From: Pseudomonadota bacterium
GTDB lineage: Bacteria > Desulfobacterota > Desulfobacteria > Desulfobacterales > Desulfobacteraceae
DNA: 64,000 nucleotides
NCBI GenBank assembly: GCA_018821535.1
Contig: JAHJLV010000052.1
Location: 25,556 to 89,555 of the forward strand
Direction of reading: 5' to 3'
Positions 1 through 8,482 of this stretch are shown here, piece by piece; position 1 is the first letter of the stretch; each line of letters begins with the position of its first letter. Under the pieces are notes generated by a model. That model made no database searches and had not been told where the DNA came from. It saw nothing but the letters and a program-made list of their open reading frames with translations. The position numbers and the translations under genes are program-made.

Positions 1-1479
1 CTTGCAGATGTTTTCACCTTTGAAATGGCCAATAAATACAAGGCTGCTCCCTTACAAAGAAATGGCAATGTGCTGACCATCGCCATTACAGATCCATCAG
101 ATATCGATGCGCTGGATGCCATTGAAATTTATACCAATATGGAAGTGGAAACACTGATCTGCACGGAAAAAGAAATCGACCATCTGATCACCACCATATA
201 TGGTAATTTTTCCGGGCTTGGCGTAATCATGGAGGATGAACACTTTGATTTTGATGATTATTCTGAAGAAGGCCAGACCATTGAAGACATAGAGGTCAGT
301 TCTCTTTTGAATATGGCTGAGGAAGCACCGGTTATCCGGCTGGTAAATTCCATTTTATCCCAGGCCATTCGCGAAAGAGCCAGTGATGTTCATATCAGCC
401 CTGAAAAAACCTATGTTCATATCCGGTTCCGGGTGGATGGCAAATTATATGAGGTCCCGTCTCCGCCCAAAAAAATGTTTCTACCCATTGTATCCCGTAT
501 GAAAATTCTGGCCAATCTGGACATTGCCGTGTCCAGAATCCCCCAGGACGGACGGTTTACCATTAAAATGAACGGCAGGGAAATCAATGTCCGAACTTCT
601 ACCATTCCAACCATACATGGAGAGAATGTTGTTCTGCGACTGCTGGATTCAAGCAGCAATATTTTAACACTTGAAGAACTTGGATTTTCTGCAAATGACA
701 GGGCCATCATCCGGCGAATGATCAACAAGCCCTATGGCATGATTTTAACGGCAGGACCCACCGGAAGCGGAAAAAGCACCACCTTGTATTCCATGTTAAG
801 AGAACTCAACACCCCTGACACCAATATCATGACACTGGAAGATCCGGTTGAATACCGCATGGAAAAAGTCAGACAGACCCAGTTGAATAAAAAAGCCGGC
901 ATGACATTTTCCGAAGGCATTAAATCCATACTCAGGCAGGACCCGGATGTGATTATGGTGGGTGAAACCAGAGACAGGGAAACCGCTGAAATTTCCATCC
1001 AGGCAGGTCTTACCGGCCACAGGGTTTTGAGTACGGTGCACACCAATGATGCGGCCGGGGCCATTACCCGCTTTATTGATATGGGAATAGAACCCTTTTT
1101 AGTGTCTTCAGTCATGCTGATGACTATATCCCAGAGGCTTTTGCGAAGAGTCTGCCCTGAATGCAAAGTATCAGTCAAACCCTCCCAGAGAGCCCTGGAT
1201 TTCTGGGAAATAAAAGATACCAAAGGCGCCAATTTTGTAAAGGGCAGGGGATGTTCAAACTGCATGGATACAGGCTATAAGGGGCGGATTGGAATTTATG
1301 AAATTCTGGTGATGGATGAAATGGTTCAGGACATGGTTTTAAATAACTGTTCTGCCCGTCAGATTACCCAGGCGGTAAAAAAAGCCGGCAAAATAAAACT
1401 GCTGCGGGAAAGCGCAGCCCAAAAGGTTTTTCAGGGAGAAACATCCATGAAGGAGGCTGCTGCTGCAGTCATGAGCTGA
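1..1479 (+). CDS. Type II secretion/MSHA-type pilus assembly ATPase (GspE/PilB/MshE family), 5' partial
   Basis: Cytoplasmic hexameric ATPase that powers pilin polymerisation. The reading frame is open from base 1 in the frame used here, so the true start lies before the window and the ATG at 25 is probably internal. What remains begins inside the N-terminal MshEN/T2SSE_N-type domain. Visible downstream are a Walker A (GPTGSGKST, about residue 250 counting from the ATG at 25), the Asp box and Walker B (DPDVIMVGETRD), the His box (STVHTNDA) and a C-terminal CxxC...CxxC zinc motif (CPEC and CSNC) typical of GspE/PilB but not PilT. It is 4 bp upstream of the platform gene and starts a cluster in MSHA order, so MshE-like is the best subfamily guess. 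Confidence 0.93.
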   Translation, partial: LADVFTFEMANKYKAAPLQRNGNVLTIAITDPSDIDALDAIEIYTNMEVETLICTEKEIDHLITTIYGNFSGLGVIMEDEHFDFDDYSEEGQTIEDIEVSSLLNMAEEAPVIRLVNSILSQAIRERASDVHISPEKTYVHIRFRVDGKLYEVPSPPKKMFLPIVSRMKILANLDIAVSRIPQDGRFTIKMNGREINVRTSTIPTIHGENVVLRLLDSSSNILTLEELGFSANDRAIIRRMINKPYGMILTAGPTGSGKSTTLYSMLRELNTPDTNIMTLEDPVEYRMEKVRQTQLNKKAGMTFSEGIKSILRQDPDVIMVGETRDRETAEISIQAGLTGHRVLSTVHTNDAAGAITRFIDMGIEPFLVSSVMLMTISQRLLRRVCPECKVSVKPSQRALDFWEIKDTKGANFVKGRGCSNCMDTGYKGRIGIYEILVMDEMVQDMVLNNCSARQITQAVKKAGKIKLLRESAAQKVFQGETSMKEAAAAVMS

Positions 1480-1483
1480 TGCT

Positions 1484-2698
1484 ATGAATTTTGCTTACAA
1501 GGCACTGGATAAAAACGGAAAGCAGATCTCAGGATATGTGACTGCGGATTCCCAGGACCAGGCAAACGCAGTGATTGCCCAGAGAGGCGAAATGCTGTTG
1601 TCCATTAAAGAATCCAGACTGTCTTCAAAAAAAGACAGACCCTTGTTTTCTGATCTTTTTTCCTTTGTCAAACCCATGGATTTGATCTTGTTTACAAAGC
1701 AGCTTAAGACCCTTATCAAAGCCGGTATTCCCATGCTCAGCATTTTAAATACCCTGCACAATCAGACAGAAAATGCGCATCTTAAAAAAGTCATTTTACA
1801 GATCAGCAAAGATATCAAAGAAGGGCGCTCTATTTTCCGTGCATTCAAAAAACATCCGGCTGTATTTTCAGATCTTTACTGCAGTATGATATATGCAGGA
1901 GAAACCAGCGGTTCCATGCCGGAGGTGCTGGATCGGCTGATTTATATCATTGACCACGAAAATAAAATTCGTTCAGAAGTAAAGTCTGCCATGACATATC
2001 CGATAATAGTAGTCATCACGCTGATGATGGCTTTTTTTGTTCTTTTACTTTTTGTGATACCCAAATTTGAGAAGATTTATGCCCAGGCAGGGGTGAATTT
2101 GCCTTTGCCAACAGTTATCTGCATCCGTATGAATAATTTTTTTGTCCAGTACTGGATGTATTATATTCCGGGACTTTTCGGGATTGTTATTTTCATGTTT
2201 TTCTGGTTAAAAACAGAAAATGGAACCTATATGAAAGATTTGGTTTTGCTCAAAATTCCATTGATCGGGATTTTATTTTTAAAATCCGCCATGAGCCGGT
2301 TTGCCAGTATTTTTTCTATCCTGCAGTCCAGCGGCATTGTGGTTCTGGAATCTTTGAGCATTTTGGCCGGAACCATTGGGAATGCTGTGATAACAAAGGA
2401 ATTTAAAAGAATCAGTGAAGAATTGACAGAAGGACGCGGGATTGCCGGCCCTTTGCGAAAATCAAAATATTTTCCGCCAATGATCGTGGATATGGTTGCT
2501 GTGGGAGAAGAATCCGGTACTCTGGATGAACTGATGGACGAGGCCTCAAAACACTATGATGTGGAAGTAGAATATGCCATTAAAAAACTGACCGATGCCA
2601 TCGGGCCGATTTTAACCCTCGGTCTTGCCGTGGTTGTTGGTTTTTTTGCATTGGCCATTTATCTGCCCATGTGGGATTTGATTAAACTTGTAAAATAA
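1484..2698 (+). CDS. Inner-membrane platform protein of pilus/type II secretion (GspF/PilC/MshG family)
   Basis: Polytopic inner-membrane platform that couples the ATPase to pilin assembly. The 404 residues match the family size. Two T2SSF repeats are visible (about residues 65-190 and 270-390), each followed by hydrophobic segments; the membrane helices lie near 170-190, 220-240 and at the C-terminus (about 378-395). The repeat signatures FTKQLKTLIKAGIPML and SAMSRFASIFSILQSSGI are typical. The start is 4 bp after the ATPase stop, so the two genes are co-transcribed. The A/C-rich gap after it contains a weak hairpin before the pilin gene, which may set the pilin apart in expression. Confidence 0.93.
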   Translation: MNFAYKALDKNGKQISGYVTADSQDQANAVIAQRGEMLLSIKESRLSSKKDRPLFSDLFSFVKPMDLILFTKQLKTLIKAGIPMLSILNTLHNQTENAHLKKVILQISKDIKEGRSIFRAFKKHPAVFSDLYCSMIYAGETSGSMPEVLDRLIYIIDHENKIRSEVKSAMTYPIIVVITLMMAFFVLLLFVIPKFEKIYAQAGVNLPLPTVICIRMNNFFVQYWMYYIPGLFGIVIFMFFWLKTENGTYMKDLVLLKIPLIGILFLKSAMSRFASIFSILQSSGIVVLESLSILAGTIGNAVITKEFKRISEELTEGRGIAGPLRKSKYFPPMIVDMVAVGEESGTLDELMDEASKHYDVEVEYAIKKLTDAIGPILTLGLAVVVGFFALAIYLPMWDLIKLVK

Positions 2699-2731
2699 AA
2701 AAAGGAAAAAAATTTAATTAGTGGTTATTAC

Positions 2732-2756
2732 GAACAAAGTGTTCTATATTTTTTTT
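2732..2756 (+). terminator. Weak hairpin plus T-run between platform gene and pilin gene
   Basis: GAACA-aag-TGTTC forms a 5-bp stem followed by TATA and an eight-T run, the layout of a weak intrinsic terminator or attenuator. It lies in the 86-bp gap after the platform gene and before the pilin gene, which has its own strong AAGGAG ribosome site. The stem is short, so partial read-through is more likely than full termination. Confidence 0.35.
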
Positions 2757-2784
2757 ACAACCCTCATTAAAAAAGGAGTCCATT

Positions 2785-3231
2785 ATGTTTAAAAAAGGCC
2801 AATTGGGTAATCAAAAAGGTTTTACGCTTGTGGAAATCATTGCGGTTTTGCTTTTGCTGGGTATCTTAAGTGCAGTTGCTTTACCAAAATATATTGGAAT
2901 GCAAACAGCTACTGAGTATCAAACACTTAATATTGCTTTAAATGATATGAGATCAAGAGCAGTGCTGGCCTATGCTGCATCCGTTCTGGCCAACAATGGA
3001 ACTGCTCAGGCTGGAGATCAGACAGATTTTTCTGATATCGGACTACCAGATTTAGCAGCTGTACAAGCTGCTTACAAAGATTTTGGCGGCGGTTCCGGAG
3101 TCTGGGCGTATACTAGCGCTACTGCTATAGACTATACAATGGCATATGGTGGGGCTCAAATTACATTTGCTGTAACGTCTGCTGGTTCAAGTACTGATCC
3201 AATGGTAATTTCAATCGATCCTTTACCATGA
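2785..3231 (+). CDS. Type IV pilin-like protein, MshA-like major (pseudo)pilin
   Basis: A 148-residue prepilin. The short basic leader ends in KG at residue 12, followed by FTLVE, the class III leader peptide with Glu at mature position 5; the next 20 residues are a hydrophobic helix (IIAVLLLLGILSAVALP). A clear AAGGAG lies 7 bp before the ATG. The C-terminal half is Gly/Ala/Ser-rich, with no obvious Cys pair. Its place directly after the ATPase and platform genes and before three further prepilin-like genes corresponds to mshA in MSHA clusters, so it may be the major subunit. This is inferred from order only. Confidence 0.85.
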   Translation: MFKKGQLGNQKGFTLVEIIAVLLLLGILSAVALPKYIGMQTATEYQTLNIALNDMRSRAVLAYAASVLANNGTAQAGDQTDFSDIGLPDLAAVQAAYKDFGGGSGVWAYTSATAIDYTMAYGGAQITFAVTSAGSSTDPMVISIDPLP

Positions 3232-3234
3232 TAA

Positions 3235-3717
3235 TTGTCCGTGTTTAAAATTAATGAAAATAAACACATAAAGGGTTTTTCATTAATTGAAGTTGTCACT
3301 GTTTTACTGTTATTATCCATTGTTTCTGTTATCGTCGTGCCCCGGATGCTTGACTCCGGGGCCGATGATGCTGTCAGTGTGGATAAAATAAAGACCCATC
3401 TTCGCTATGCCCAGCTTCGCTCCATGAACACTCAGGTCAACTGGGGCATCAAATTTGACAATGCCACCCATGCATACTGGCTGTTCAATACTATTTCTCC
3501 AAATGATGAAGACGATGCACTGAATTTACCGGGCGAGCAGTCAGGTCAGGTTTTTTTTGACAGTTCCATGACAGTTTCACCGGCAATTATCGCTTTTGAT
3601 GTTTTGGGACGACCCTTTACAGATGCGGCTGTCCAGACCGCATTTACAGCCCAGACCCTTGACCTGGGCAATGGAAAAACCATCACCATCACCAAAAACA
3701 CAGGGTATCTCCCCTGA
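3235..3717 (+). CDS. Prepilin-like protein, MshC-like minor pilin
   Basis: A 160-residue minor pilin with leader KG at about residue 14, then FSLIE and a hydrophobic helix (VVTVLLLLSIVSVIVVP). The beginning of the globular part (KIKTHLRYAQLRSMNTQVNWGIKFD) resembles the GspH/FimT-MshC group of tip or minor pilins. The start is uncertain: TTG at 3235 or GTG at 3241, both in frame, neither with a good Shine-Dalgarno. It follows the pilin gene by 3 bp and overlaps the next gene by one base (ATGA), so translational coupling is likely. Confidence 0.82.
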   Translation: MSVFKINENKHIKGFSLIEVVTVLLLLSIVSVIVVPRMLDSGADDAVSVDKIKTHLRYAQLRSMNTQVNWGIKFDNATHAYWLFNTISPNDEDDALNLPGEQSGQVFFDSSMTVSPAIIAFDVLGRPFTDAAVQTAFTAQTLDLGNGKTITITKNTGYLP

Positions 3718-4139
3718 TGAAAGCCGCAGTTATTTTTCATACATCCGACAAGGGCTTCACCCTGCTTGAAGTGATTGTGTCCTTAATTATTTTATCCATT
3801 TTCGGGGCTGCATTTGTCAGCTTTTTTCAAACCCGGATTGCCAGCAGCACGCAGCCCGTTATTGCTGTACAGCAGGGATTTTCTCTGGATGAAATCATGG
3901 AAAAAATCAAAGCAGAGTATGAACTGCTGATCAATGCTGATCCAACCCCATTAATAACGCTTCAGGCAAACATTCAGGCAACGCCATCTTCTTACGGGGA
4001 GTATACAGCCATTACAAAATTTATAAATTTTGATGGTTCCGGTAATGAAGAAGCAGCAGAATGTTCTGCAAACTGCAGTCACCTTAAAGTTTCGATTACG
4101 GTGGGAGATCAAAACCTTACAACTGTATTCAGCAAATAG
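3717..4139 (+). CDS. Prepilin-like protein, MshD-like minor pilin
   Basis: A 140-residue protein with a type IV prepilin leader: KG at 12-13, then FTLLE and a hydrophobic helix (VIVSLIILSIFGAAFVSFF). The globular part is short and carries two Cys (CSANC) near the C-terminus, which could form a disulfide after export. The ATG overlaps the stop of the previous gene. Order in the cluster suggests an MshD/PilV-type minor pilin; the sequence outside the N-terminus is too divergent to say more. Confidence 0.8.
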   Translation: MKAAVIFHTSDKGFTLLEVIVSLIILSIFGAAFVSFFQTRIASSTQPVIAVQQGFSLDEIMEKIKAEYELLINADPTPLITLQANIQATPSSYGEYTAITKFINFDGSGNEEAAECSANCSHLKVSITVGDQNLTTVFSK

Positions 4140-4140
4140 G

Positions 4141-4677
4141 ATGATGTTGAAAAAAATAAAAAACAAAAACGGATTCACGCTCATCGAAACCATTGTTGTT
4201 TTATTGCTGGTGGCCATTCTTGCTGCCGGCGCCGGTATGGGCATCATTGCCGTCACCCAGGGGTATCTGTTTGCCAGTAAAAATGCCCAGATGGCCCAGA
4301 AAGCAAATATTGCCATGAAACGCATCACCCTTGAATTTCAGGAAATCATCACTGTGTCAGATATGGGGTCTGATACCATCACCTTTATTTCCAAATACGG
4401 AACCCGGAATATCGGATTTGATTCCAATACCATCAAAATTTCTGAAAATGCAATCCCGATTGCCGGCGGGGATATTGTCATTGATGAGGTCAACAGCCTT
4501 GTGTTCAGTTTTAAAAACAGTTCTGGCGATCCCTGGCTGATCACCGATAATATTCAGGAATTAACCGGCATCACCATTTTTTTTGACCTTCTGCGAACAG
4601 ATGTCAATACCGGCAATATCCCTTTTTCATCCACGGTTTTCCTGCGGCATAATCACAATACCGGTGGAGAAATCTGA
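4141..4677 (+). CDS. Prepilin-like protein, MshO-like minor pilin
   Basis: A 178-residue minor pilin starting at ATG 4141 (or the next codon, ATG 4144), right after the previous stop. A longer frame from 4030 exists but overlaps the upstream gene by over 100 bp and would put the prepilin leader in the middle of the protein, so it is not used. The leader NG at 10-11 is followed by FTLIE and a hydrophobic helix. The globular part (about residues 60-170) resembles PulJ/PilW-type minor pilins: hydrophobic strands and the pattern ITFFFDLLRTD near the end. The stop overlaps the next ATG. Confidence 0.82.
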   Translation: MMLKKIKNKNGFTLIETIVVLLLVAILAAGAGMGIIAVTQGYLFASKNAQMAQKANIAMKRITLEFQEIITVSDMGSDTITFISKYGTRNIGFDSNTIKISENAIPIAGGDIVIDEVNSLVFSFKNSSGDPWLITDNIQELTGITIFFDLLRTDVNTGNIPFSSTVFLRHNHNTGGEI

Positions 4678-6926
4678 TGATACGGCCATTTTTCAGACTT
4701 TTACAAAAAGAGAACGGCAGTATTTTAATTGCAGTGGTGGTTACCATGGTCATTATTTCCGTGCTCGGGGCAGGGCTTGTCTCAATCACCGGAACGGCAG
4801 ATTATCACCAGACCGGATCGAACAGCTCCAGTAATGCATTTTATCTGGCAGAGGCAGGCTTTCATTATGCCCGTTCACAGATTGCAAATATCAGTGATCT
4901 GCACGAAAAAACCTATACATTAATCAATGGCAACAGTTTCAGCCTTGAACTGAAAACCTGGGATTTTGATATTATGGGTGTGTCCGGAACCCAGCTTCAG
5001 ACCCAGGTTCCGTATGGCACTGTTCCATTTTCCACTATAGCTGTGTCCGGCAGAATCGCTGTGGGAAATACGGTTTTTACCTATTCATCCATTGATGTCA
5101 GCGCAAATGCGGTAAATTTTAATATTTCAGGCGGCACGCCTTTGCCCACCACCGGCAAGGTCAAATTAGCAGCGTTAAAAAACGGCACCTCCACAATTTC
5201 CGAAAACAGCACCATATCCGTAAAAGATACCAATCCTTTATATGTATTTCCTGATCATAACGGGACCTTTACCATTGGCACTCAACAATACCGGTATGGT
5301 TACAAAACCGCTAACAGCCTTGTGGGTATCACGTCAGTCAATGGGCCATGGCCGGGTGATTTTGCCCTGAACGATGATGATCCCGTGATTCTGGACAGTT
5401 TTATCCAGCTGAATTCAACCGGTACTTTTGGAACCGGGCTCATGGCAAGTCAGAGAATTCTGACCTATCATATTCCATTGCCCGGCGGATCATCCGAGGA
5501 GCCCACGGATTATTTTGATGATAAAGACAGCTGGTCTCCGAATACAGGGCCGGGTTCCACCGGAGAAGGCGAGTTTGATGTTACAACCGATGAGGATGGC
5601 AACAGCGTATTGATTGTAACAGACAACACCAATGTCACAGGATATCTGGATACAAGCAGCATTGACTATGACTGGCAGAACAATGGCCCGGACCTTGAAG
5701 ACCTCTGGATTACAGCAGGAAATTATTTAAGTTATAACGCCCAGATTAAAATCAAGGTGAATGATCCGATTCCTTCCACGTATCCGGCGGATTATCGGAA
5801 CATGCCGGACAATTATTTTTATATGGCAGGAATAAGTTTCAGAAAACAATCCAATGGCGACAGCTATGGATTGTCTTTTTACAGAGCTGAACCGGATAAC
5901 CGGGACGGCATACCCGATACCATCAATCCCCATGGCGGGGGCACCGGAAACGGGGGGCAGGCCATGGTTTTATTATGGGAACGGATCGGTCCTGATTTTG
6001 AGAACTGGAGATGGCTTGCATATGCAAATTTGTCTGATGTGAACCTGATGCGTGAAAGAACAAGCATTTTTGAAGACGATTTTGAAGCAGGTCTTGGCAA
6101 CTGGACCCCGGGTGTTCCGGACGGGTTTGGCCTTGAAACAGTTACCGGACACGACGGGACACCCTCCCAAATCATTACCGACAGCCCTGGCTCAAACTAT
6201 TCCGGTAACAGGAATTATCAGATCACATCAAATACTATTGATGTGACAGGACAGACATCTTTGACGCTGTCTTTCTGGCACCGATATGTTACTCAGTATT
6301 ACTGGGACAGGTGTTATGTTGAAGTCAGGCCGGATGCTGGCACATGGCAGACACTGGGTACTTATTCCGACACACAGAATTCATGGGAATTTATGGAATT
6401 TGATTTAAGAAGTTATCTGCCGGCCGCCTCCATTCAAATTCGGTTTTCTCTTCAAACAAACAGAAATGTCAATCGGGACGGATGGCGGATTGATGATGTA
6501 AAATTGTCAACTCTTACGCCCAAATGGATGACTCTGCTGCTGCATCTGGACGAATCAGATCTTTCAGGAACAAAAACCAATGAAATCAAAGCCTATATCA
6601 GTGATGAATTTGTCAGAGGCACTGCCAATACCATTGCACAGGATAATAACCGGCTGAATAACATTGTCGGGGAGACGCACTGGCCGCCGGATAATGTTAA
6701 TGATACCAACAGCACCAATGATCATTTCACCCTGATCCGCTGGGACGGGATCAATACCAATGTTACCTTGGCCGGAACCGGCAATGAGCTTGAATCCATT
6801 ATCAGGGTCAATACCCTGACATCCCCGAATTCCGGAACCTTTGCTGAACCTGAAATCGGCCTTCATGCCTGGGGCTGGAATTATAATGTCATGTATTTTG
6901 ACGATTTTTCCATGCAGACTGATTAA
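4677..6926 (+). CDS. Very large PilX/MshP-type pilus protein with C-terminal jelly-roll-like adhesin region
   Basis: 749 residues. The N-terminus (ENGSILIAVVV followed by a 20-residue hydrophobic helix and FYLAEAGFHYARSQI) is the PilX/GspK/MshP type and lacks the FTLxE core of the other pilins. PilX-like proteins are usually 150-250 residues. Here about 500 further residues follow, rich in Asn, Gly, Thr and aromatics, with a segment near 465-600 that looks like a beta-jelly-roll (DDFEAGLGNWTPG, LTLSFWHRYV, IQIRFSLQTN, WRIDDVKL). A similar DD-F/W start occurs near 281 (YFDDKDSW). It may combine MshP-like and MshQ-like roles as a surface-exposed tip adhesin. It is the last gene of the pilus operon. 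Confidence 0.75.
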   Translation: MIRPFFRLLQKENGSILIAVVVTMVIISVLGAGLVSITGTADYHQTGSNSSSNAFYLAEAGFHYARSQIANISDLHEKTYTLINGNSFSLELKTWDFDIMGVSGTQLQTQVPYGTVPFSTIAVSGRIAVGNTVFTYSSIDVSANAVNFNISGGTPLPTTGKVKLAALKNGTSTISENSTISVKDTNPLYVFPDHNGTFTIGTQQYRYGYKTANSLVGITSVNGPWPGDFALNDDDPVILDSFIQLNSTGTFGTGLMASQRILTYHIPLPGGSSEEPTDYFDDKDSWSPNTGPGSTGEGEFDVTTDEDGNSVLIVTDNTNVTGYLDTSSIDYDWQNNGPDLEDLWITAGNYLSYNAQIKIKVNDPIPSTYPADYRNMPDNYFYMAGISFRKQSNGDSYGLSFYRAEPDNRDGIPDTINPHGGGTGNGGQAMVLLWERIGPDFENWRWLAYANLSDVNLMRERTSIFEDDFEAGLGNWTPGVPDGFGLETVTGHDGTPSQIITDSPGSNYSGNRNYQITSNTIDVTGQTSLTLSFWHRYVTQYYWDRCYVEVRPDAGTWQTLGTYSDTQNSWEFMEFDLRSYLPAASIQIRFSLQTNRNVNRDGWRIDDVKLSTLTPKWMTLLLHLDESDLSGTKTNEIKAYISDEFVRGTANTIAQDNNRLNNIVGETHWPPDNVNDTNSTNDHFTLIRWDGINTNVTLAGTGNELESIIRVNTLTSPNSGTFAEPEIGLHAWGWNYNVMYFDDFSMQTD

Positions 6927-6957
6927 TGGCTGACTTGTTGTTTCCTTTATGCGTGTC

Positions 6958-6987
6958 TTGACAACATGCAAGCCTATACTCTATTAT
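6958..6987 (+). promoter_or_regulatory. Candidate sigma70-type promoter for the PEP-CTERM-like protein gene
   Basis: TTGACA (6958-6963) and TATTAT (6982-6987) are separated by 18 bp, 77 bp before the ATG at 7065; an AAGGA ribosome site lies 8 bp before that ATG. The position between the last pilus gene and a gene of different type fits separate transcription. Confidence 0.5.
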
Positions 6988-7064
6988 GTTTGCAAATAAT
7001 TGAAATAATGATTATTTGCGGAAAAAAACATATATATTATTAACCCAATTTAAGGACAAAAGCG

Positions 7065-8027
7065 ATGAATAGACTGAAAAATTATCTGGTTGTCGGGGTG
7101 TCTTTTTTATTTATATCAATTTTTTTAATCGTGCAGGTTTGCTATGCAGGTCCGCTGATCATTGACCATAATAATACCGACATTACTCAATTGACTCAGG
7201 CCCGGATTGATCGCGCAAAATCTTCTCTTCACATTGCCTATGGTCATACCTCCCATGGAAGTCAGATTACAACAGGGATGACAGGGCTTGTCGGGTTTGC
7301 CAATGCCGGTGGTAAAGGAATGACTTTTGAAAATAATACCTTTGCCTGGAATAATGGCGGGACAGGAGGCGCACTGGATCTTCACGATTATGCCATGGCC
7401 GGAGATGTGGGGTATTATCCTGCCTGGGCTGACAATACCCGTGCATATCTTGATAATCCTGCAAACTCAGATGTGAATGTGATTATCTGGTCCTGGTGTG
7501 GACAGGCATCAGGACGCACGGAACAGGGCATGATCGATACCTATCTTGCACCCATGACGCAACTGGAAAATGAATACAAGAATGTGACCTTTGTTTATAT
7601 GACCGGTCATGCTGACGGAACCGGTGAAGATGGAAATCTTCATCTGAGAAACCAGCAGATCAGAAATTATGCCATTGCAAACAACAAGGTTTTGTTTGAT
7701 TTTTATGATATTGAACTGTATGACCCGGACGGAATGTATTACGGTGATAAGGATGTCAATGATGCATGTGAATATGATTCTGATGGAAATGGAACACGAG
7801 ATAAAAACTGGGCGCTTGACTGGCAGAACAGTCATACACAAGGTGAAGACTGGTATTCTTGTTCTTCAGCCCACAGCCAGTCTCTGAACGCCAATCAGAA
7901 GGCATATGCCGCATGGCATCTGTGGACCGGGATTGAACAGAGAATGAATTCAGTGCCTGCCCCGGGAAGTTTTCTGCTGTTGGGTTCAGGGATGATGAGT
8001 CTTGTCTGGTTCAGAAAAAGAAAATAA
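7065..8027 (+). CDS. Secreted protein of unknown function with PEP-CTERM-like sorting tail
   Basis: 320 residues with an N-terminal signal peptide (hydrophobic VVGVSFLFISIFLIVQVCYA, cleavage after A near 28) and a C-terminal tripartite tail: VPAPG near 297, a hydrophobic helix, then RKRK at the end. That is the architecture of PEP-CTERM/exosortase substrates, here with PAP instead of PEP. The body has motifs such as YGHTSHGSQ, IIWSWCGQ and YMTGHADGTG and might be a hydrolase of SGNH-like fold, but I cannot assign a family. It sits directly after the pilus cluster with its own candidate promoter. No exosortase is visible in this window. Confidence 0.75.
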   Translation: MNRLKNYLVVGVSFLFISIFLIVQVCYAGPLIIDHNNTDITQLTQARIDRAKSSLHIAYGHTSHGSQITTGMTGLVGFANAGGKGMTFENNTFAWNNGGTGGALDLHDYAMAGDVGYYPAWADNTRAYLDNPANSDVNVIIWSWCGQASGRTEQGMIDTYLAPMTQLENEYKNVTFVYMTGHADGTGEDGNLHLRNQQIRNYAIANNKVLFDFYDIELYDPDGMYYGDKDVNDACEYDSDGNGTRDKNWALDWQNSHTQGEDWYSCSSAHSQSLNANQKAYAAWHLWTGIEQRMNSVPAPGSFLLLGSGMMSLVWFRKRK

Positions 8028-8039
8028 ATGCTGTTAAAA

Positions 8040-8480
8040 TTATTTTTGAGATTTTTTTAAACAATTTTTACAGATGCCATCCATGCGCATTTCAAATTTA
8101 TCGATTCGGCCTGGAAAATTTTTTGAAAATTCATTCATCTGAATGGAAATGGTTTCAGGGCTCAGGCAGTCCATCTGTCCGCAGGATGTGCAGTAAAAAT
8201 GAGGATGCGCCTTGTGATTTGCATTGGGTGCAAGGCCGTAATAGGAGGCTCTTCCACCGGTACTGATCCGATCCACAAGACACCTGGCAACAAAAAGATC
8301 AAGAATCCGATAAACAGTTACCCGATTGATGGATGCAGTTCGGTCCAGTGTTTTAAAAATATCCAGCGCTGATAAGGGGAAATTATTATTCCCGATGATT
8401 TTCAACACCCTCAGACGGTTTTCAGTGGGTGTGATGCTTACAGATTTGAGCAATTCTTTATAGTTACACTGATCGCACAT
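8040..8480 (-). CDS. Fur-family metal-responsive regulator, Zur-like
   Basis: A 146-residue Fur-family repressor. Visible are the N-terminal winged helix (TPTENRLRVLKII to NRVTVYRILDLF), a His-rich hinge (NHKAHPHFYC) and two CxxC-type pairs (CTSC and CKNC) that bind structural zinc. The start is taken at ATG 8480, about 8 bp after an AGG; a GTG at 8486 overlaps the znuB stop but has no usable spacing. It is the last gene of the znuA-znuC-znuB operon, which points to zinc (Zur) rather than iron, with autoregulation through the operator before znuA. Specificity is inferred from context. Confidence 0.85.
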   Translation of the reverse strand: MCDQCNYKELLKSVSITPTENRLRVLKIIGNNNFPLSALDIFKTLDRTASINRVTVYRILDLFVARCLVDRISTGGRASYYGLAPNANHKAHPHFYCTSCGQMDCLSPETISIQMNEFSKNFPGRIDKFEMRMDGICKNCLKKSQK

Positions 8481-8482
8481 GA

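Noticed and set aside
732..1265. Open frame of 177 codons on the minus strand inside the pilus ATPase gene
   Set aside because: Shadow of the real gene: no ribosome site, unlikely composition and no family motif.
4030..4140. Upstream extension of the MshO-like prepilin gene
   Set aside because: It overlaps the previous gene by more than 100 bp and places the prepilin leader inside the protein; ATG 4141 gives a normal leader.
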